64,000 nucleotides of DNA from Actinoallomurus iriomotensis. Its GTDB lineage: Bacteria; Actinomycetota; Actinomycetes; Streptosporangiales; Streptosporangiaceae. Shown here piece by piece: positions 16,156 through 25,624 of the stretch. The notes under the pieces are model-generated. The model searched no databases. It was not told the origin of the DNA and saw only the letters and a list, made by a program, of their open reading frames with translations. Position numbers and translations under genes: made by a program. Position 1 is the first letter of the stretch. Each line of letters opens with the position of its first letter. The DNA is taken from positions 248,001 to 312,000 of the forward strand of contig NZ_BSTJ01000010.1 of assembly GCF_030269445.1 (NCBI RefSeq), in the 5' to 3' direction.

Positions 16156-18831
16156 GTGGCGCTGGACATGTCATTCCTGGTCGCCGATCCGGACTACTAC
16201 GAACCCTGGGACACCGCCGATCCGGGGCCGCGCTACGACGCGGGCGTCATGCCCGGCGACTGGAAGCGCCGCGACTCGGGCGCGTGGACCCACTGGGGGC
16301 CGGCCGGCCTCGTCCTGCCCGACCAGGGGTGGAAGGTCCATGTGTCCAGTTCGCTGGTGAACGCCCAGCCCGTGCTGGCCGTGGTGGCGACGGCGTGTGC
16401 CGAGGCGGGCGTGCCGTTCAAGCACCTGGCCGGCCGCGGCACGTTCCTGATGGCGCACGACAAGCACGCCAACCGGGTGCAGAGCGGCAAGTTCTGCACC
16501 CTGTACCCGCCTACCGAGCAGTGCGCGTGGGAGATGTTACGGCGGCTGGCGGAGGACCTGTCGGGGATCAGCGGACCCTTCGTGCTCACCGACCGCCGGT
16601 TCGGCGCGAGCGAATGCGTCTCCTACCGTTACGGGGCGTTCCGCGGCGACGTACGGATCGACGCGGAAGGCCACCACGTACCCACGATGGCCGGGCCCGG
16701 CGGCTCACGGATCGACGACGAGCGCCGGCCGGCGTTCCACCTGCCGCCCGGCGTCTCCGACCCGTTCCGGCAGAGCCCGCCCGACGCGTCCACGGGCCCG
16801 GTCACGCTGCACGGCTACACCTTCGACGCCGTACTCCGACACGGCAACGCGGGCGGCGCCTACCGGTTCCGCTCGGCGGACGGCGGCCCGGTGTTCGTCA
16901 AGGAGGCGAAGGCGCACAACGGGTACACCGCCGACGGCGCCGACGCCAAGACGCGGCTGAACGCCGAGTACCTGGTCCTGCGGACGCTGCACGGCCGCGA
17001 ACCCGGCCTGTGCCCGCGGCCCGTGGAGCTGTTCCACCACTGGGAGCACAGCTATCTCGTCACCGAGTTCGTCCCCGGCATGCCGCTGTACCGGTGGATG
17101 GTGATGAACAACCCCGCGTTACGCATCGGGCCGGACGCCGCGGCGTTCGCCGAGTACCACCGACGCTGCCTGGCCCTGCTCGACCGGCTCGACGCGCGGC
17201 TGCGTCGCCTGCACGAGCTCGGCTACGTGTTCGTCGACCTGAGCCCGACCAACGTGCTCGTCGACGATGACGACCGGCCCCGGCTGGTCGACTTCGAGGC
17301 GGTGCAGCCGGTCGGGGACGTCCAGCGGATCATGGGCACGCCCGGCTACCTGCACCCGGACCCGCGGTCGGCGATCTCCCGCGATCCGCGGGAGATCGAC
17401 TCGTACGGGCTGGCCGCGCTGGCGCTGCTGCTGGTCTTTCCCGCGCACGAGGTGGCCGAACGGCATCCGCGGGTCCTCGACCACCTGCACGCCGACCTGA
17501 CCGAGCTGGCACCGGTCGCTCCCCGGCTGTGGCGGTGGGCCACCCGCTGCCACGACCGGACCGAGGACGCCTGCCCGCCCGCCCCGCGGATGCCCGCCCC
17601 GCGGGCCGTCCGCGAGGACACCGTCGCCGCGTTACGCCGGCTGGCCGACCGGACCGCCGACGCCCTGGAGGCGATGGCCCGGCCGGACCACCCGGTGCGG
17701 GTCTACCCGACCAGCCCGCTGGGCCATGAGACCGACACCCGCGCGGTCGCGGCCGGAACCGCCGGTGTGCTGCACGCGCTGCACCGCGCCGGCCGCGTCT
17801 GCGACCAGGCCGTGGTACGCCGGCTGAGGGACGACGCGCTGGCCGCGGCCGACACCTCTGCTCCCGGCCTGCTGTACGGCAGTGCCGGCGTCGCCTGCGT
17901 GCTGGCCGAACTCGGCGAGGCCGACGCGGCGGAGACCCTGCTCGCCTCGGCGGCGGCCCATCCGCTGAACGGCGGATCCGCCACGCTCGGCGGCGGCGCG
18001 GCCGGGACCGCACTCGGCCTGCTGATCCACCACCGGCGCACCGGGGAGCAACGCTGGCTGGACCTGGCCCGGCGGCTGCTCGAACGCGTCCCCGAGGGTG
18101 CGGAGCTCACCTCCCGGCTGAGCCCGGTCGACCGGTCCGGCCTGGTCGGCGGCCGGGCCGGCGTGGCACTGGCCCTGTACGCCCTGTACCGCCGTACCGG
18201 CGATCCTCAGCTGTTCGCCCGGGGCATGCGCCTGCTGGGGGAGGACCTGGCGTACGCCCAGCCCCTTCCGGTGGGCGGCCTGGGGTTCAAGACCTCCCAC
18301 GCCGACCGCCGCGTCTATCCGTACCTGTTCGCCGGCAGCGCGGGATATGCCGCGGTGCTCTCCCGCTATCTCGCGCACCGCCCGGAGGCGGAGTTCGGCG
18401 TGGCGACGGACCTCGATCTCGGCGCGGCCGAGGTGCTCGAACGCTGCCTGCGCGCCTGCTCGGTCCGCTTCGCCGTGTTCCCGGGACTCTTCCCGGGCCT
18501 GGCCGGGCTCGCCGTGACACTGGCCGACGCCGGACGGCGGCTGGGCCGCCCCGAACTCCTCGACGCCGCGTTCACCAGTGCCCGCGGCCTGTTCCGGTAC
18601 GCGATCCCGCGCGAGGACGGAGTGGGCTGGCTGGGCGAACCCGGACAGCGGCTGTCCGCCGACCTGTGGTCCGGCTCGGCCGGGATCCTGCTCGCCCTGC
18701 GGCACCTGACGGATTCCGCGTTCCCCCCTGACGCCCTCGACGAGCACCAGGCCACGTCGAGGGAGGCCGTTGGTCCGACCCCGGAGGAAAGGAGTGACCG
18801 GCATGGAGGAAGTGCTGCGCTTACAGGCTGA
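16156..18831 (+). CDS. Class III lanthipeptide synthetase (LanKC)
   Basis: Three-domain enzyme that phosphorylates Ser/Thr in the precursor, eliminates phosphate and forms lanthionine or labionin rings. Residues about 1-220 form the lyase-like N-terminal region (GWKVHVSSSLVNAQ; FKHLAGRGTF); the kinase has its Lys in VFVKEAK near 248, the catalytic DLSPTN near 361 and DFE near 379; the LanC-like cyclase begins near 530 (LLYGSAGVACVLAELG; LVGGRAGVALAL; DLWSGSAGILLAL). No Zn-ligand Cys/His set is evident in the cyclase, as in class III rather than IV. GTG start after GAGAGG. Its 3' end overlaps the precursor gene by 29 bp. Length, 891 residues, is normal. Confidence 0.93.
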   Translation: MALDMSFLVADPDYYEPWDTADPGPRYDAGVMPGDWKRRDSGAWTHWGPAGLVLPDQGWKVHVSSSLVNAQPVLAVVATACAEAGVPFKHLAGRGTFLMAHDKHANRVQSGKFCTLYPPTEQCAWEMLRRLAEDLSGISGPFVLTDRRFGASECVSYRYGAFRGDVRIDAEGHHVPTMAGPGGSRIDDERRPAFHLPPGVSDPFRQSPPDASTGPVTLHGYTFDAVLRHGNAGGAYRFRSADGGPVFVKEAKAHNGYTADGADAKTRLNAEYLVLRTLHGREPGLCPRPVELFHHWEHSYLVTEFVPGMPLYRWMVMNNPALRIGPDAAAFAEYHRRCLALLDRLDARLRRLHELGYVFVDLSPTNVLVDDDDRPRLVDFEAVQPVGDVQRIMGTPGYLHPDPRSAISRDPREIDSYGLAALALLLVFPAHEVAERHPRVLDHLHADLTELAPVAPRLWRWATRCHDRTEDACPPAPRMPAPRAVREDTVAALRRLADRTADALEAMARPDHPVRVYPTSPLGHETDTRAVAAGTAGVLHALHRAGRVCDQAVVRRLRDDALAAADTSAPGLLYGSAGVACVLAELGEADAAETLLASAAAHPLNGGSATLGGGAAGTALGLLIHHRRTGEQRWLDLARRLLERVPEGAELTSRLSPVDRSGLVGGRAGVALALYALYRRTGDPQLFARGMRLLGEDLAYAQPLPVGGLGFKTSHADRRVYPYLFAGSAGYAAVLSRYLAHRPEAEFGVATDLDLGAAEVLERCLRACSVRFAVFPGLFPGLAGLAVTLADAGRRLGRPELLDAAFTSARGLFRYAIPREDGVGWLGEPGQRLSADLWSGSAGILLALRHLTDSAFPPDALDEHQATSREAVGPTPEERSDRHGGSAALTG

Positions 18832-18901
18832 GGTGGCGATCCAGGAAGAGCTGGCCTGCAACGTGCTCACGATGAGCAGCAAGGGCAGCATCTGCCAGTG
18901 A
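18803..18901 (+). CDS. Putative class III lanthipeptide precursor (LanA)
   Basis: A 32-residue peptide starting in the last codons of the synthetase in a different frame, with a strong AAAGGAG eight bases before the ATG. The leader has the class III recognition motif LRLQ at residues 5-8 and acidic residues; the core region is CNVLTMSSKGSICQ (residues 19-32), with Cys 19 and 31, Ser 25, 26, 29 and Thr 23. The usual SxxSx(2-5)C motif is only approximated: SKGSIC has a single residue before Cys, while Thr23-xx-Ser26-x4-Cys31 would fit with a Thr. An in-frame GTG at 18794 is possible but less likely. A terminator hairpin follows at once. No transporter is adjacent. Confidence 0.75.
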   Translation: MEEVLRLQAEVAIQEELACNVLTMSSKGSICQ

Positions 18902-18908
18902 CCCCGTG

Positions 18909-18943
18909 GCCCGCCGGGCACGGGCGCCCCGTGCCCGGCGGGC
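18909..18943 (+). terminator. Strong hairpin after the lanthipeptide precursor gene
   Basis: A perfect 16-bp stem, GCCCGCCGGGCACGGG paired across a CGC loop, starts 8 bp after the precursor stop. There is no U-tract, as usual in GC-rich actinomycetes. It lies between convergent transcription units and should end both. Confidence 0.8.
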
Positions 18944-19018
18944 TCCGTCGATCCGCGGCCACCCGCCGGTGCGGGACCGACGAGATCCGGCGTGTCTCAC
19001 GGTCCGCGAGCGGGACGC

Positions 19019-19978
19019 TCAGGGGCGGCCGTCCAGCGCGATCCGGCCCGTACGGTTGAGCCAGCGGCCGCCGGCGCGAAGGTGCGCCAGGCCGGCGCGC
19101 TGGAGCGTGGTCCGTGCCGTCAGCTCGTCCAGTGGTGTCGCGAGCGTGCCGAAGACGAAGCGGAGGAAGTCCTCGGTGCCGTCCTCGCCGCCCGGCTGGA
19201 GTTCGAAGCGGCGCTGGAAGCGGATGATGTTGGAGTCGGCGGGGAGGTACTCCGCGAGCGTCGGGTCCAGCAGCCATGAGCCGCACGTGATCTCCTCGTA
19301 CGGCTCGTCCGGGAAGTGCCGGGGGAAGAACGCCCGGGCGCGCGCGAACGACGCGTCACACGACGGCGGGGTGAGCGGGCCGGACCGCGGGATGTGCAGC
19401 GACAGGGACCGCGACTCCGGGGTGCGCCGCCGGTGGAACTGGAGCCGGCCCAGCTCGTAGATGGCGCCGCGGACGTGCAGGGTCAGCCACTGCAGCATGA
19501 CGGGCCAGCCCTCGCCGTTCATGCGCCGGTCGATGGCGAGGTTGCGGCCGAGGTCGGCGAGCGTGGTCCACGAGACCTCCTCCGGTACGCCGCGCCGCGC
19601 GTGGTAGGCGCGGACGTCCTCCAGCAGGGCGAGGTAGGCGTAGACGTAGAAGTGCCGCCAGGCGGGACCGCGGTCCCGCGGCAGCGTGGGCCCGGGCACC
19701 AGCCATCCGGCACCGCCCAGGTCCGCGCGTACGGCGGCGGTGACCTTCCCGAGCAGCCAGAGGAGGTCGGGCGGCCACTCGGCGGACGGCCAGCCCGCGA
19801 GGATCTCCGCGACGTCCCGCGGGTCGACGGCGAGCCGGTCGAGCAGCGCCGGCGCCTCCACGTACGGCGGCAGGCGCGGCTCCGGCGGCGTCTCGCCGTC
19901 CAGCCCGCGCACCCATGCGGCGGCCTCCGGCGGCAGGTGCAGTCGCTCGGCGACCTCACTCGTGTCTCGTTGGTGCAT
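19019..19978 (-). CDS. GNAT-like acyltransferase-domain protein
   Basis: A 319-residue protein of the actinobacterial family often labelled acyltransferase-domain protein (formerly DUF5596), with an N-terminal helical part (AERLHLPPEAAAWVRGL; WTTLADLGRNLAIDRRMNGEGWP) and a C-terminal GNAT-like part (SLSLHIPRSGPLTPPSCDAS; FPRHFPDEPYEEITCGSWLLDPTL). Biochemical function is not established. It is the last gene of a same-strand group with an APH-like kinase and a GT2 enzyme; 7 bp separates it from the APH gene. No membrane segment. Confidence 0.75.
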   Translation of the reverse strand: MHQRDTSEVAERLHLPPEAAAWVRGLDGETPPEPRLPPYVEAPALLDRLAVDPRDVAEILAGWPSAEWPPDLLWLLGKVTAAVRADLGGAGWLVPGPTLPRDRGPAWRHFYVYAYLALLEDVRAYHARRGVPEEVSWTTLADLGRNLAIDRRMNGEGWPVMLQWLTLHVRGAIYELGRLQFHRRRTPESRSLSLHIPRSGPLTPPSCDASFARARAFFPRHFPDEPYEEITCGSWLLDPTLAEYLPADSNIIRFQRRFELQPGGEDGTEDFLRFVFGTLATPLDELTARTTLQRAGLAHLRAGGRWLNRTGRIALDGRP

Positions 19979-19985
19979 CGCCCGA

Positions 19986-21053
19986 TTATCCGCCCGGACC
20001 GGGCAGGACCGGCTCCAGGAGGGACAGATAGCGGCCCGCCCAGTCTCGGAACGTCCACGTCTCCGGCCACCAGCGCAGGTGGTGCCGCTGGAAGAACTCC
20101 CACAGCAGGGCGCGGTCCTGGAGCAGGTACGTCGTCGCGCGCCGCCGGAATCCGGGCCGGGGCGGGCGCGCCGCCAGGTAGGCGCCGAGGAAGGCGCGCG
20201 CCGGCGAGGGGTCCTCGTCGAGGTACGCGCACGCCGTCCGCGCCAGGTCGGCCTCCGGGTCGCCGAAGTAGCACTCGACCAGGTCGAAGACGCCGCTGAC
20301 CGTCCAGTCGGCGCCGCCGCCGGTCACCACGACGTTGCCCTCTTTGTAGTCCTCCACGACGAGGCACGGCCGGAACGGCTCGGCCATCGCCTCGGCGCCG
20401 TCGGCGAGGAGGCCGCGTACCCAGGTCAGGTCGGCGGAGGTGGTGGCGCGCCGGTCGTGGTCGCGGGCCGTCTCCAGCCGGCGCGTGACGCGTTCGGCCA
20501 CCCACCGGTCGTACGGGCCGGTCCACGGCCTGCGGGGCCCGGCGCTCCAGGTCGACTCGCCGGGCGCCTCCAGCGGGCCGGCCGTCCCGGTGCCGGCGGC
20601 GAACCGGCCCGGCCGTTCCGCGGTGACCGCGTGCATCGCCGCGAGGTTGGCGCCCAGCGCCCGCGCGATGCCGTGTCTCTCCACGGTGCCCAGGCGGTCG
20701 CGGACGTCCGGGTCGGACGGCTGGAGACCGGGCATGCGCGGCATGATGACGTAGCTCCACCCGAACACGCCGGGATCCGGGTCGATCCGGTACGGCGTCG
20801 GCACCGGCACCCGTGTCGCCCCGGCCAGCAGCTCCACGTGGAACCGTTCGGCGGCGAACTGGCCCGGGAACGACGGGTTGCCGCGCAGCACGTACTCCCC
20901 GCCGGTGCTCCGCAGGAAGAGGTTCTGCCCGAAGTGCCCGTGCGGGATCGGCTCGGCGTCGACGAGACGGCCCAGCCCGTGCCGGTCGAGCGCGGCCTGG
21001 AGCTGCCGGTCCGTGATCGGGCCAAGGCGCTCGGAGTAGGTTCTCGCCGTCAC
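19986..21053 (-). CDS. Aminoglycoside phosphotransferase (APH)-fold kinase
   Basis: A 355-residue protein of the APH/choline kinase fold. The N-lobe has FLRSTGGEYVLRGNP and the ATP-lobe hinge YVIMPRMPG; the catalytic loop reads CLVVEDYKEGNVVV, where the usual HxD is replaced by VED, followed by a DFD-equivalent GVFDLVECYFGDPEADLAR. The altered catalytic loop makes antibiotic phosphorylation doubtful; many such proteins have unknown small-molecule substrates. GTG start at 21053, 3 bp after the GT2 stop, indicating an operon. Confidence 0.78.
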   Translation of the reverse strand: MTARTYSERLGPITDRQLQAALDRHGLGRLVDAEPIPHGHFGQNLFLRSTGGEYVLRGNPSFPGQFAAERFHVELLAGATRVPVPTPYRIDPDPGVFGWSYVIMPRMPGLQPSDPDVRDRLGTVERHGIARALGANLAAMHAVTAERPGRFAAGTGTAGPLEAPGESTWSAGPRRPWTGPYDRWVAERVTRRLETARDHDRRATTSADLTWVRGLLADGAEAMAEPFRPCLVVEDYKEGNVVVTGGGADWTVSGVFDLVECYFGDPEADLARTACAYLDEDPSPARAFLGAYLAARPPRPGFRRRATTYLLQDRALLWEFFQRHHLRWWPETWTFRDWAGRYLSLLEPVLPGPGG

Positions 21054-21056
21054 GTA

Positions 21057-22667
21057 TCAGCCTTTCAGCGCGGTCTCGTCGACGTCGGCGGCCGGATCGG
21101 GGGCGCGGGCACCGGGTTCGGGCGGCGGTTCTCCGAGCCCGTACCAGCTTCGCCGGATGAAGGCGCAGAGCAGGGTCCCGTAGCTGACCGCCCAGAAGAC
21201 CGAGCCGAGGTCGAGCCGATGCGCGGGCGAGCCGGGCAGCGACAGCAGGTGGCGGACGACGGCCGCGACGAGCAGCAGGAGGAGGGCGAGGTGCGGCGCC
21301 ACCTCCTTGAGGTACAGCGCGGCCCGCCGGTCCTTGCGGGTGACCCGGTACGCCGGCTTGCGGTGCGGCCCGTAGTACAGCGCGCGCAGGCAGGCGGAGA
21401 TGTAGACGAACATCAGCCCCACCCACATCTGCTTGGCCCGCACCACCTCGCGCCACGACGTGCCGTTGCCCAGCACGTACATGTAGGCCGCGAGCAGCAC
21501 GACGTACAGGGCCGAGTAGGCGATGTGCGCGACGACGTGCGAGGAGAACATGCGCACGTCGAACAGCAGGCAGCTCGCCGGGGTCAGGATCAGCACGAGC
21601 GTCGGCACGCTCGACAGGTAGAACAGCCCGACCTCGAGGAACTGCAGCCGCTGCCGGAACGACAGGCCGCGCGTGGTCAGCGGCGACCGCCAGAAGAAGA
21701 TCCGCATGGTGTCCATCGCCCACGTGCCGAGCTGCTTGTAGACGTTGGGCAGGTCCTCGGGTGCGACCTGGCCGACCGCGCCGTCGATCGGCAGGTACGC
21801 CCCGCGCAGCCCGTGCTGGAGCGCGAGGTAGCCGGAGTACAGGTCCTCGACCAGGTTCCAGGTGGGGAAGCCGCCGATCGCCGCCAGGCCCGAGCGCCGC
21901 CACACGAGCCCGCTGCCGCAGGGGAACGCGGCCCCGGCGGCGGCCCGCGAGAGCATGATGCCCCGGTAGAAGAACCGGCGTCGGTTGCCGAACGGGTCGC
22001 CGGGACTCACGTGCGCGTCCTTGACGGTCTGCACGTACGCGATGTCCGGATGGCGCACGAGGTGCCCGACCGTGTGCCGCAGGAAGTCCGGGTCGCCCAC
22101 GAGGTCGTCGGCGTCACGGGTCTCGACGAACTCGATCTCCGGGTACGCGCGGACGACGAAGTCCAGCATGGAGTTGAGGTTGCCGTCCTTGGCGTCGCCC
22201 CGCCGCTCCGGCGTGTGCCGGCGCGGCGGGAGGTGGTGGTGCAGCGGCACGGCCGGGAAGCGCTGCCGCAGGTCCTCGACCATCGCCCGTACGGCGGGGC
22301 GGTGACCGTCGTCGCCGACCACCACGACGAGGCGGTCGTGGCCCCACCGCTGGGTGAGCACGCTCTCCAGGGTGCGCCGCACCATCGCGGGCGGCTCGTT
22401 GTACGTGGGCACGAGCACGGCCACGTACGGCTCGGCGAGGTCCGGGGGAGTGGCGACGGCGAGCGGCAGCCGGTGCCAGTTGTCGTACACGGTGACGAAG
22501 AGCAGGGCGATGAGGAAGGCGTTCGCCAGCAGGAAGGGGAGGGACACCCACAGGTCGCGGACGGTGAGGTCGGCGACGATCCAACCGGCGTAGATCAGCG
22601 ACGCCACGACGAGCGTGACACCGGCTCCCTTGCGGAAACTGTCGCTTCTCCACAGTTTGCCCGGCAT
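21057..22667 (-). CDS. Membrane glycosyltransferase family 2 (cellulose synthase-like)
   Basis: Processive-type GT2 enzyme in the membrane: two N-terminal helices (residues about 15-60), a cytosolic GT-A domain with VPTYNEPP, VVVGDDG, TRDADDLVGD (metal-binding DxD), NLVEDLYSG (the TED-type base) and four to five C-terminal helices. The usual QxxRW product-binding motif appears as QLGTW, with Thr in place of Arg, an oddity for a processive enzyme. 536 residues. It lacks a PilZ domain. ATG at 22667 (GTG at 22670 adds one residue). First gene of the GT2-APH-acyltransferase operon, so a small decorated polymer or glycolipid is possible. Substrate unknown. Confidence 0.85.
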   Translation of the reverse strand: MPGKLWRSDSFRKGAGVTLVVASLIYAGWIVADLTVRDLWVSLPFLLANAFLIALLFVTVYDNWHRLPLAVATPPDLAEPYVAVLVPTYNEPPAMVRRTLESVLTQRWGHDRLVVVVGDDGHRPAVRAMVEDLRQRFPAVPLHHHLPPRRHTPERRGDAKDGNLNSMLDFVVRAYPEIEFVETRDADDLVGDPDFLRHTVGHLVRHPDIAYVQTVKDAHVSPGDPFGNRRRFFYRGIMLSRAAAGAAFPCGSGLVWRRSGLAAIGGFPTWNLVEDLYSGYLALQHGLRGAYLPIDGAVGQVAPEDLPNVYKQLGTWAMDTMRIFFWRSPLTTRGLSFRQRLQFLEVGLFYLSSVPTLVLILTPASCLLFDVRMFSSHVVAHIAYSALYVVLLAAYMYVLGNGTSWREVVRAKQMWVGLMFVYISACLRALYYGPHRKPAYRVTRKDRRAALYLKEVAPHLALLLLLVAAVVRHLLSLPGSPAHRLDLGSVFWAVSYGTLLCAFIRRSWYGLGEPPPEPGARAPDPAADVDETALKG

Positions 22668-22739
22668 CACCGAATTGGACGTGATCCGTCCTCCGGTGGT
22701 TCCCCCGCGGAGAGAAGACCGATCGCGCTCGACGATGGC

Positions 22740-25607
22740 TTATTCGCTGCCCATGTCCTCCCCCGTCGTGCGGATGAGTTGATGTCTGTGGGCGGTGGTG
22801 GCGGCTTGGAGGCGGCTGGTCGCGCCGAGTTTGGCGAGGATGCTGGAGACATGGTTGCCTGCGGTTTTGACCGAGATGAACAGTTCCTCGGCGATCTGGC
22901 GATTCGTGCGACCGTCGGCGATCAGATCGAGCACCTCACGCTCACGTGGCGTCAGGTCGAAGCGTTTCTGTCCGTCTTCCGCGCGTGACCCGTTGGCCGG
23001 AGTGAGGGAAATGCGAGCGAGTCTCGCCAGCCGGTCGATCCGGGTACGCAAGGGGTGGGCGGACAGCCGGTCCGCGTGGGCGGCGGCGCGGCTCAGGTGC
23101 GATTGTGCCAAAGCACGGTCTCCGGCGTCCGCGGCCACCTCGGCTGCCCGAAGGAGTGCCAAGGCCTGTGGGTAGGGCTGCCGCAGGTCGGCCCAGGCGG
23201 CCGCGACGCGATCCCATCGGTCGGGGCTTCGTGTCTCGGCGGTGAAGGTGAGCTGGTGGGCGCGCTGGACCGGGCCGATGACCGGAAGCGCGGCCGCCGT
23301 TCCGTCCAGGCCGGTGACACCGGCTCGGGCTCCGGCCTCGATCACGGGCCACAGGTAGCGCGGGCTCGTCTCGATCTCGTCGGTGGTCAGCGCCTGCTCG
23401 ACGAGACGCATGGCGTCCGGCCGTCGACCCTGGGCGAGCCGCAGGTCCACTTCGAGGTGCACCAGCAGAAGATGGTCCTGGGCGTAGGACGTGCCCCGGG
23501 TGAAGACCTCGCGGGCGTAGTCCGTGCAGGTTCGGGCCAGGTCGAGGTCGCCTCGGCCCAGCGCGATCGTTCCGCGCAGAACCAGCAGGTAAGCGTGCAG
23601 GCTGGGAGGCGGTGTGAGGTCGAGGACATGATCGATCACCTCGGTCGCCTCGTCCCAGCGGCCCAGGGCGATCAGCGCCTCGGCGAGATTGCCGGCCTGC
23701 GTCGGACCGGACGTACGGGCCAGCCCGGCCTCGGCCGCGGTGCGCAGACCATGCCGGGCCGCCTCGGCCGCTTGTTCGTATCGACCGGCGCTCTGCAGCA
23801 CGTCCGCCTCACACCGGTAGGCGTGCATGAGGGCGCTGTGGTCACCGATGCGGTCGGCCATGGCTCGCGCGGCAACGAGGTGGGGCAGGTGCGCGTCGAT
23901 GTCGCCGGCGCGAGCCTGAGCGTAGGCGAGGTTGACGGTGGCGATGATCTCGGACCTGGGGTCGCCGGTCGCCCGTGCCGCCGCCATGGCCTCCCGTGCG
24001 GCGGCGCGGCCTTCCTCCTCGCGCGGGATGGTCAGCAGACGGTTGGCCAGCGTGTTGAGGACGGACGCACGGAGATCGTGGCCGTCCGGAATGAGGAGCG
24101 CCGCCTCCCGGAGGTCGGCCACGTCGCCCGGCAGTCCGAGGACGAAGCGCAGTTCACCACGGCACGTGAGCAACCGGCCCGCGCGGACCGGATCGCCGTT
24201 CTCCGGGAGGGCGGCAGCGATCAGCTCCATGGCCCGCCCGCCTTCGCCGGCCGCCATGCCCGCGTGCACCGCCTTCTCGACCACCTCGTCGCGGGACGTC
24301 GCGATCTGATCCGCGGCGTCGGGAACGCATTCCCACAGCTCCAGGACTTGAAGGAGCATGTGCAGTTGCTCGGCATAGGCCAGCGATGCCGAAGCCTCGG
24401 CGGCGGCCCGCCAGGAGGCCGCCAGCGCCCTGGCGGGCCGGCGTTTCGACGCGTACCAGTGATGGGCGGACTCGACCGCCGCGCGGCCGTCCGAGGCAAG
24501 GGAGGAGTCCTTCTCGAGCGCGTCGGCGTAGCGCACGTGCAGCAATGTCCGCTCCCCGGGCAGCATGTCCTCGTACAGCACCTCCCGGACCAGTGCATGC
24601 CGAAACGAATAACCGTTCTCCTCGACCAGCATGAGGTTCGATTCCGCCGCCGGCCGCAATTCGCTCGTCAGTGCCGCATCGTCGAGCTCGGTGACCGCGG
24701 AGAGCAACGGGTGACCGACTCGAACCCCACTGACCGCTGCGGCCCGTACGACCTGCCGGGTACGGGCGGGCAGCTGCTCGAGCGGGGTGAGAAGCAGGTC
24801 GCGGATGGACTCGGGCACCGGCGCGTCAGCCCCGGCCGACAGGGCCTCCACGAACAGCGGGTTACCCGCACTGCGCCGGAAGATCTCCTCGCCGAGCCGG
24901 GCGTCCGGCTCGCGACCGAGGAGACCGCGAAGCCGGCTGATGACCTCGTTCTTGGTCATCCGGCCGAGCTCGAACCGCCTCACCCACGCCAACCGGTCCA
25001 GTTCGGCCCAGAGGCGACGCAGCGGATGGGACCGCTGCATCTGATCACTGCGGTGAGTGGCGATCACCAGCAGGCCCGGAACGGCGTGCTGGTTACGGAG
25101 GAGGAAACTGAGCAGCTCTCGGCTGGATCGATCCGCCCAGTGCATGTCCTCGATGACCAGCACGATGGACCGCTGCTCGGCCACACCCGCAAGAAGTGCC
25201 AGAAACTCCTCGAAGAGGCGCGCGCGAGCCATACCGTCGGCGCCATCGCCGCCGGACGATCCCAGCGCCGGGAGCAACCGGCCCAGTTCCCGCGCCTCGC
25301 CATAGGGCAACACCTCTGAGACACCGGCCACGCCGAGCTCTCGTACCAGAGTGCGCAGCACCGCGGCGAACGGCGCGAACGCCAGCCCATTCGCGCCGAG
25401 TTCCACGCACCCGCCGAGGAGTACGAGCTCCCTCTTCGACAACCCGGCGGTGAATTCGGCCACCAACCGAGACTTGCCCACGCCGGCCTCACCGCCGACG
25501 AGCACCGCCGCGGGCGACCCCTGCCGGACTCGGGCACAGGCTTCGCGGAACACGGCGAGTTCCTCGCCTCGCCCCACGAAGGACGAGCCTGCGGCATCCA
25601 CGTTCAC
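22740..25607 (-). CDS. LAL-type LuxR-family transcriptional regulator (AAA ATPase)
   Basis: Large ATP-binding regulator of about 955 residues. After FVGRGEELAVF comes the Walker A GGEAGVGKSR, Walker B IVLVIEDMHWAD and an AAA sensor region (VIATHRSD); the middle is TPR-like helical repeats; the C-terminus is a LuxR helix-turn-helix (LTPREREVLDLIADGRTNRQIAEE). Start is uncertain: GTG at 25607 sits just before the domain; the frame is open to 25703 but that would run through the phased repeats at 25625-25660. It is divergent from an MFS transporter and M20 peptidase operon, the most likely target. Confidence 0.88.
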   Translation of the reverse strand: MNVDAAGSSFVGRGEELAVFREACARVRQGSPAAVLVGGEAGVGKSRLVAEFTAGLSKRELVLLGGCVELGANGLAFAPFAAVLRTLVRELGVAGVSEVLPYGEARELGRLLPALGSSGGDGADGMARARLFEEFLALLAGVAEQRSIVLVIEDMHWADRSSRELLSFLLRNQHAVPGLLVIATHRSDQMQRSHPLRRLWAELDRLAWVRRFELGRMTKNEVISRLRGLLGREPDARLGEEIFRRSAGNPLFVEALSAGADAPVPESIRDLLLTPLEQLPARTRQVVRAAAVSGVRVGHPLLSAVTELDDAALTSELRPAAESNLMLVEENGYSFRHALVREVLYEDMLPGERTLLHVRYADALEKDSSLASDGRAAVESAHHWYASKRRPARALAASWRAAAEASASLAYAEQLHMLLQVLELWECVPDAADQIATSRDEVVEKAVHAGMAAGEGGRAMELIAAALPENGDPVRAGRLLTCRGELRFVLGLPGDVADLREAALLIPDGHDLRASVLNTLANRLLTIPREEEGRAAAREAMAAARATGDPRSEIIATVNLAYAQARAGDIDAHLPHLVAARAMADRIGDHSALMHAYRCEADVLQSAGRYEQAAEAARHGLRTAAEAGLARTSGPTQAGNLAEALIALGRWDEATEVIDHVLDLTPPPSLHAYLLVLRGTIALGRGDLDLARTCTDYAREVFTRGTSYAQDHLLLVHLEVDLRLAQGRRPDAMRLVEQALTTDEIETSPRYLWPVIEAGARAGVTGLDGTAAALPVIGPVQRAHQLTFTAETRSPDRWDRVAAAWADLRQPYPQALALLRAAEVAADAGDRALAQSHLSRAAAHADRLSAHPLRTRIDRLARLARISLTPANGSRAEDGQKRFDLTPREREVLDLIADGRTNRQIAEELFISVKTAGNHVSSILAKLGATSRLQAATTAHRHQLIRTTGEDMGSE

Positions 25608-25624
25608 GCCTACAGATTTCCAGA

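Noticed and set aside
19686-22988. A 1100-codon plus-strand open frame opposite the APH and GT2 genes
   Set aside because: The minus strand carries clear motifs for both enzymes; the plus translation is low-complexity Arg/Gly/Val sequence typical of a shadow.
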